Assembly: GCF_019097595.1 (NCBI RefSeq)
Contig: NC_080735.1
Location: forward strand, 17,590,917-17,654,916
DNA from: Hemibagrus wyckioides
Lineage: Eukaryota; Chordata; Actinopteri; Siluriformes; Bagridae
Length of the DNA: 64,000 nucleotides
Reading direction: 5' to 3'
A program made the position numbers and the translations under genes. Positions 61,703 through 64,000 of the stretch are shown piece by piece; within the stretch, counting starts at the first letter, position 1; each line of letters opens with the position of its first letter. The notes under the pieces were generated by a model. That model was not told where the DNA came from, searched no databases, and worked only from the letters and a program-made list of their open reading frames with translations.

Positions 61703-62523
61703 ACTTTGTCTGTGAAGGTTTTGAGTCATTCAGAACCAGTTTCCTCTTTAGTATTAAACACTGCAACACACACCACACACACACACACGTCACACAGACA
61801 CACACATCAAATTCAAATTTTGTCACACATCACACACACAAAACCGCATTCATGAACTGTATGATTTCGATCTATAAAGTGTCCTCTAGACTTCACGAAC
61901 ACTTCAAACCCGTGAAGCTGCGTAAACTGAAACTTCTGAATTTCTGTCCTCTGCACCTCGCTCTGTGATTGGATGACATCTCGATTTTCTCAACAACAAA
62001 AAACAACAACAAAAAAAACCAACCCCCACTGAGCTTTATGGAACGCTTCGAACCAAAGGCAGCTCAGATTTAGGAAATGTGTCGCTGTGTGTGATCTGAA
62101 ACACTGACTCGACAGAATGGGTGAGGAAGAAATCAGGCCCAGCCTTCTTCTCAGGCTACTTCTTCATCATCATCATCAGTGCTGCTGCTATACTGATATC
62201 GTTCTCTGGTTCTCTGTGAACAGGCTGGGATAAACCCTGCTAGTACATTTCTATGAAGAGTTATAAACCTTTAACCCTCTAGCTTTGCACTTGCTCTTAT
62301 TTATGGCTCTCCACCACTGCTTTTTATTATCCCTGGATTTCCACACCAGATTATTTTTACTATCCAGTACACATGGTGTAGATTAGTAGTAGTGTGTCAT
62401 GGGAGATCCAAGATTTCATCATGTGTGATGTCTGCTCACACATGATGAACGCGTCTCGGTTCCTTCTTCACCTCGTGATGTTTTGTGCAGGATTTTTTTT
62501 TTGTTACAGCTTTGAGAGTCTAC

Positions 62524-62556
<33 letters not shown>

Positions 62557-63935
62557 TCATGCAGACTTCCTAAGACATATAAAGTAAGGATCTTCGGTCA
62601 GGTCAGCGCTGACCAGTGCAACCAACTCTCTGAGCTCATAACAGACCAGACCGCCGTGCTGACCCGCTGTTACCTACAGCCTCGCCAGGAGAGTTTCCTG
62701 TCTGAAAGGTGTCCGGCTGGAGATGACGCTTATTTACTCTGACTGTGCTGCAGGGATTGTCGAGAATATTCAATTCTTCAGTCGTTTAGCTCACACTTCT
62801 CTGTGGCCAGTTTAATAGAAACACCTGCAAATATCCAATCAGCTACGATAAGGTTGTCGATGCCGGAAACTGCTGATCTCCTGAGATTCTCTCACACACA
62901 CACACACACACATACAGTATGATGCAAAAAGCCAAAAAAAAAACCAAAAAAACAACACCAAAACCAGCAAACAGTCTACTAATTCGCCCTTTATATCCGT
63001 GGTTTGCCGGAAAACATCTCAGAACCCACAACATCTCCAAACCCATGCAAAAGTCACTCCACAGTCTACACAGTATCGTGCAAAACGCAAACGTATTAAA
63101 AAATAAATAATTAAATTACTTTTCAAAAATTCTGTCATTTTTTACAAACTTGGTGAGCAGAAAAGCATCACACACACACACACACACATCAAGACATCAA
63201 AAAGGTAGATGAGCTACAACCTTCTACAACAGAAGTTCAACTCCGGTCTGCCATGAACATGAACCTGACGCTACAGTGGGCAGAGAATCACACAAAGTGG
63301 ACGGACAGAGTGGAATAAGACCAGGTGAGAAGAAGAAAGAGGAAGGGGAAGGGGAAAGGGAAGGAAAATGAGGAGAAAAGAAAAGAAAAGAAAAGAGAAA
63401 TGAAGAGAAAAGAAACATTAGGAAGACTAAAAGAAAGATTTAAAGATGGATTTGCTCTAGGTATCATCTTATAAAGGTAACAATATTTAAGAAAAGATTT
63501 GCTGAAATGTTCTAGCTGCATATGTAATAAACTAAAAGGATGTTCCAGGTTTAGAAACAAGTTTCAGGTAGCAGGTGCAACAACAACAAATACACTTGGA
63601 CGGACGTGTGTGTGTGTGTGAGGAAGACCAGGCATAGCCGAAACAGCAGGTGACACTCACAGGAAGACGAAGTAGAACAGCAGACCAGCCGGACAGAAGA
63701 GTCCACCACCAACCATGACACAGTTAAAGAACAGTGATGGTGGTTTCATGCCAAGCCACACTAGTGCACCTGAGTAACCTGTTACTCTCCACACACCTGT
63801 ACCGCAGGTGTGTTTTCTACCTTTTCCTACCTGTCCTGAAGAACAACACCAGCAAAACAGACCCAGACAGCGTGGGGTCCGCTGGTGCGTTTTGTTTTGA
63901 TTTTATTTATTTATTTAGTTCAAATAGTTACTCAC

Positions 63936-64000
63936 CTCGTGCTGTATTAAAGTGACATTTCTCCTCCTTTCCCGAAGTGACACCAAATTTCTACCGCTCC
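63936..64000 (-). other. Possible non-coding first exon (5' UTR) of the B3GNT2-like gene
   Basis: On the minus strand, sequence ending CAGCACGAG is followed by GTGAGTAAC, a near-perfect donor. The strong acceptor upstream of the coding exon at 56118 needs a partner to the right, and this is one of the better-looking donors there. It is a weak call: there is no transcript evidence, and the exon would start outside the window. Confidence 0.25.

Larger units (their letters stand above)
56120..64000. other. Region upstream of the B3GNT2-like coding exon
   Basis: Probably 5' intron and flanking sequence of the minus-strand glycosyltransferase gene. Besides the big array and the S1 repeat it contains (ACA)n at 60963-60997, (CA)n at 61404-61431, (GAAA)n at 61582-61702, a 29-base poly-A at 62524-62552, and a purine-rich GGAAA tract at 63330-63420. 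No open frame with recognisable homology was seen. Confidence 0.5.

Noticed and set aside
62485..62742. 85-residue plus-strand frame after a poly-A
   Set aside because: It begins in the poly-A (poly-Lys) and shows no recognisable family, splice sites or promoter.

Overview
The window is vertebrate nuclear DNA, almost certainly from a ray-finned (teleost) fish. The genes have many small exons with GT-AG introns. The intergenic DNA is full of microsatellites, Tc1-like transposon relics, MITEs, tRNA-derived SINE-like pieces and 5'-truncated LINEs of kinds common in teleosts. The repeat mix looks catfish-like or otherwise otophysan to me, but that is an impression, not a demonstration. No bacterial, viral or CRISPR content was found.

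Six protein-coding genes could be assembled exon by exon with consistent splice phases. (1) LTV1, a 40S ribosome-assembly factor, + strand, 201-7389; only its ATG-bearing first exon lies outside the window. (2) IFNGR1, the interferon-gamma receptor ligand-binding chain, - strand, 21676-11345, seven exons, with a STAT1-docking YDRPH motif and one probable GC-AG intron. (3) A SMIM28-like single-pass membrane protein, + strand, 31026-32865, two coding exons. (4) A secreted C-type lysozyme/alpha-lactalbumin-like protein, + strand, 38329-41772, five exons. (5) A type I membrane protein with one CUB domain, - strand, 50685-45907, six exons including a 31-nt microexon. (6) A B3GNT2-like beta-1,3-N-acetylglucosaminyltransferase, - strand, 56118-54904, with a single coding exon.

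The most notable gene is number 4. It keeps all eight family cysteines and the complete alpha-lactalbumin-type calcium loop. The two lysozyme catalytic acids are replaced (Glu35 by Thr, Asp52 by Met). A roughly 130-residue Pro/Thr-rich, mucin-like segment, bracketed by basic (furin-type) sites, interrupts the fold.

The rest is repeats. 0-7.5 kb is LTV1 with a 30-bp minisatellite, long TC and TG tracts and transposon relics in its introns. 7.5-11.3 kb is repeat-bearing spacer. 11.3-21.7 kb is IFNGR1. 21.7-31 kb holds a large fold-back structure, a dead Tc1 transposase, an internally deleted Tc1-like element and nested LINEs. 32.9-38.3 kb holds a TIR element and an L1-like relic. 41.8-45.9 kb holds LINE relics. 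50.7-54.9 kb holds a long AT array and the probable 3' UTR and downstream region of the B3GNT2-like gene. 56.1-64 kb is dominated by a 2.9-kb hierarchical tetranucleotide array.

The genes do not form an operon-like unit; each appears independently transcribed. IFNGR1 (cytokine immunity), the lysozyme-like secreted protein, the CUB receptor-like protein and the glycosyltransferase act at the cell surface or in secretion, but nothing in the sequence ties them together functionally.
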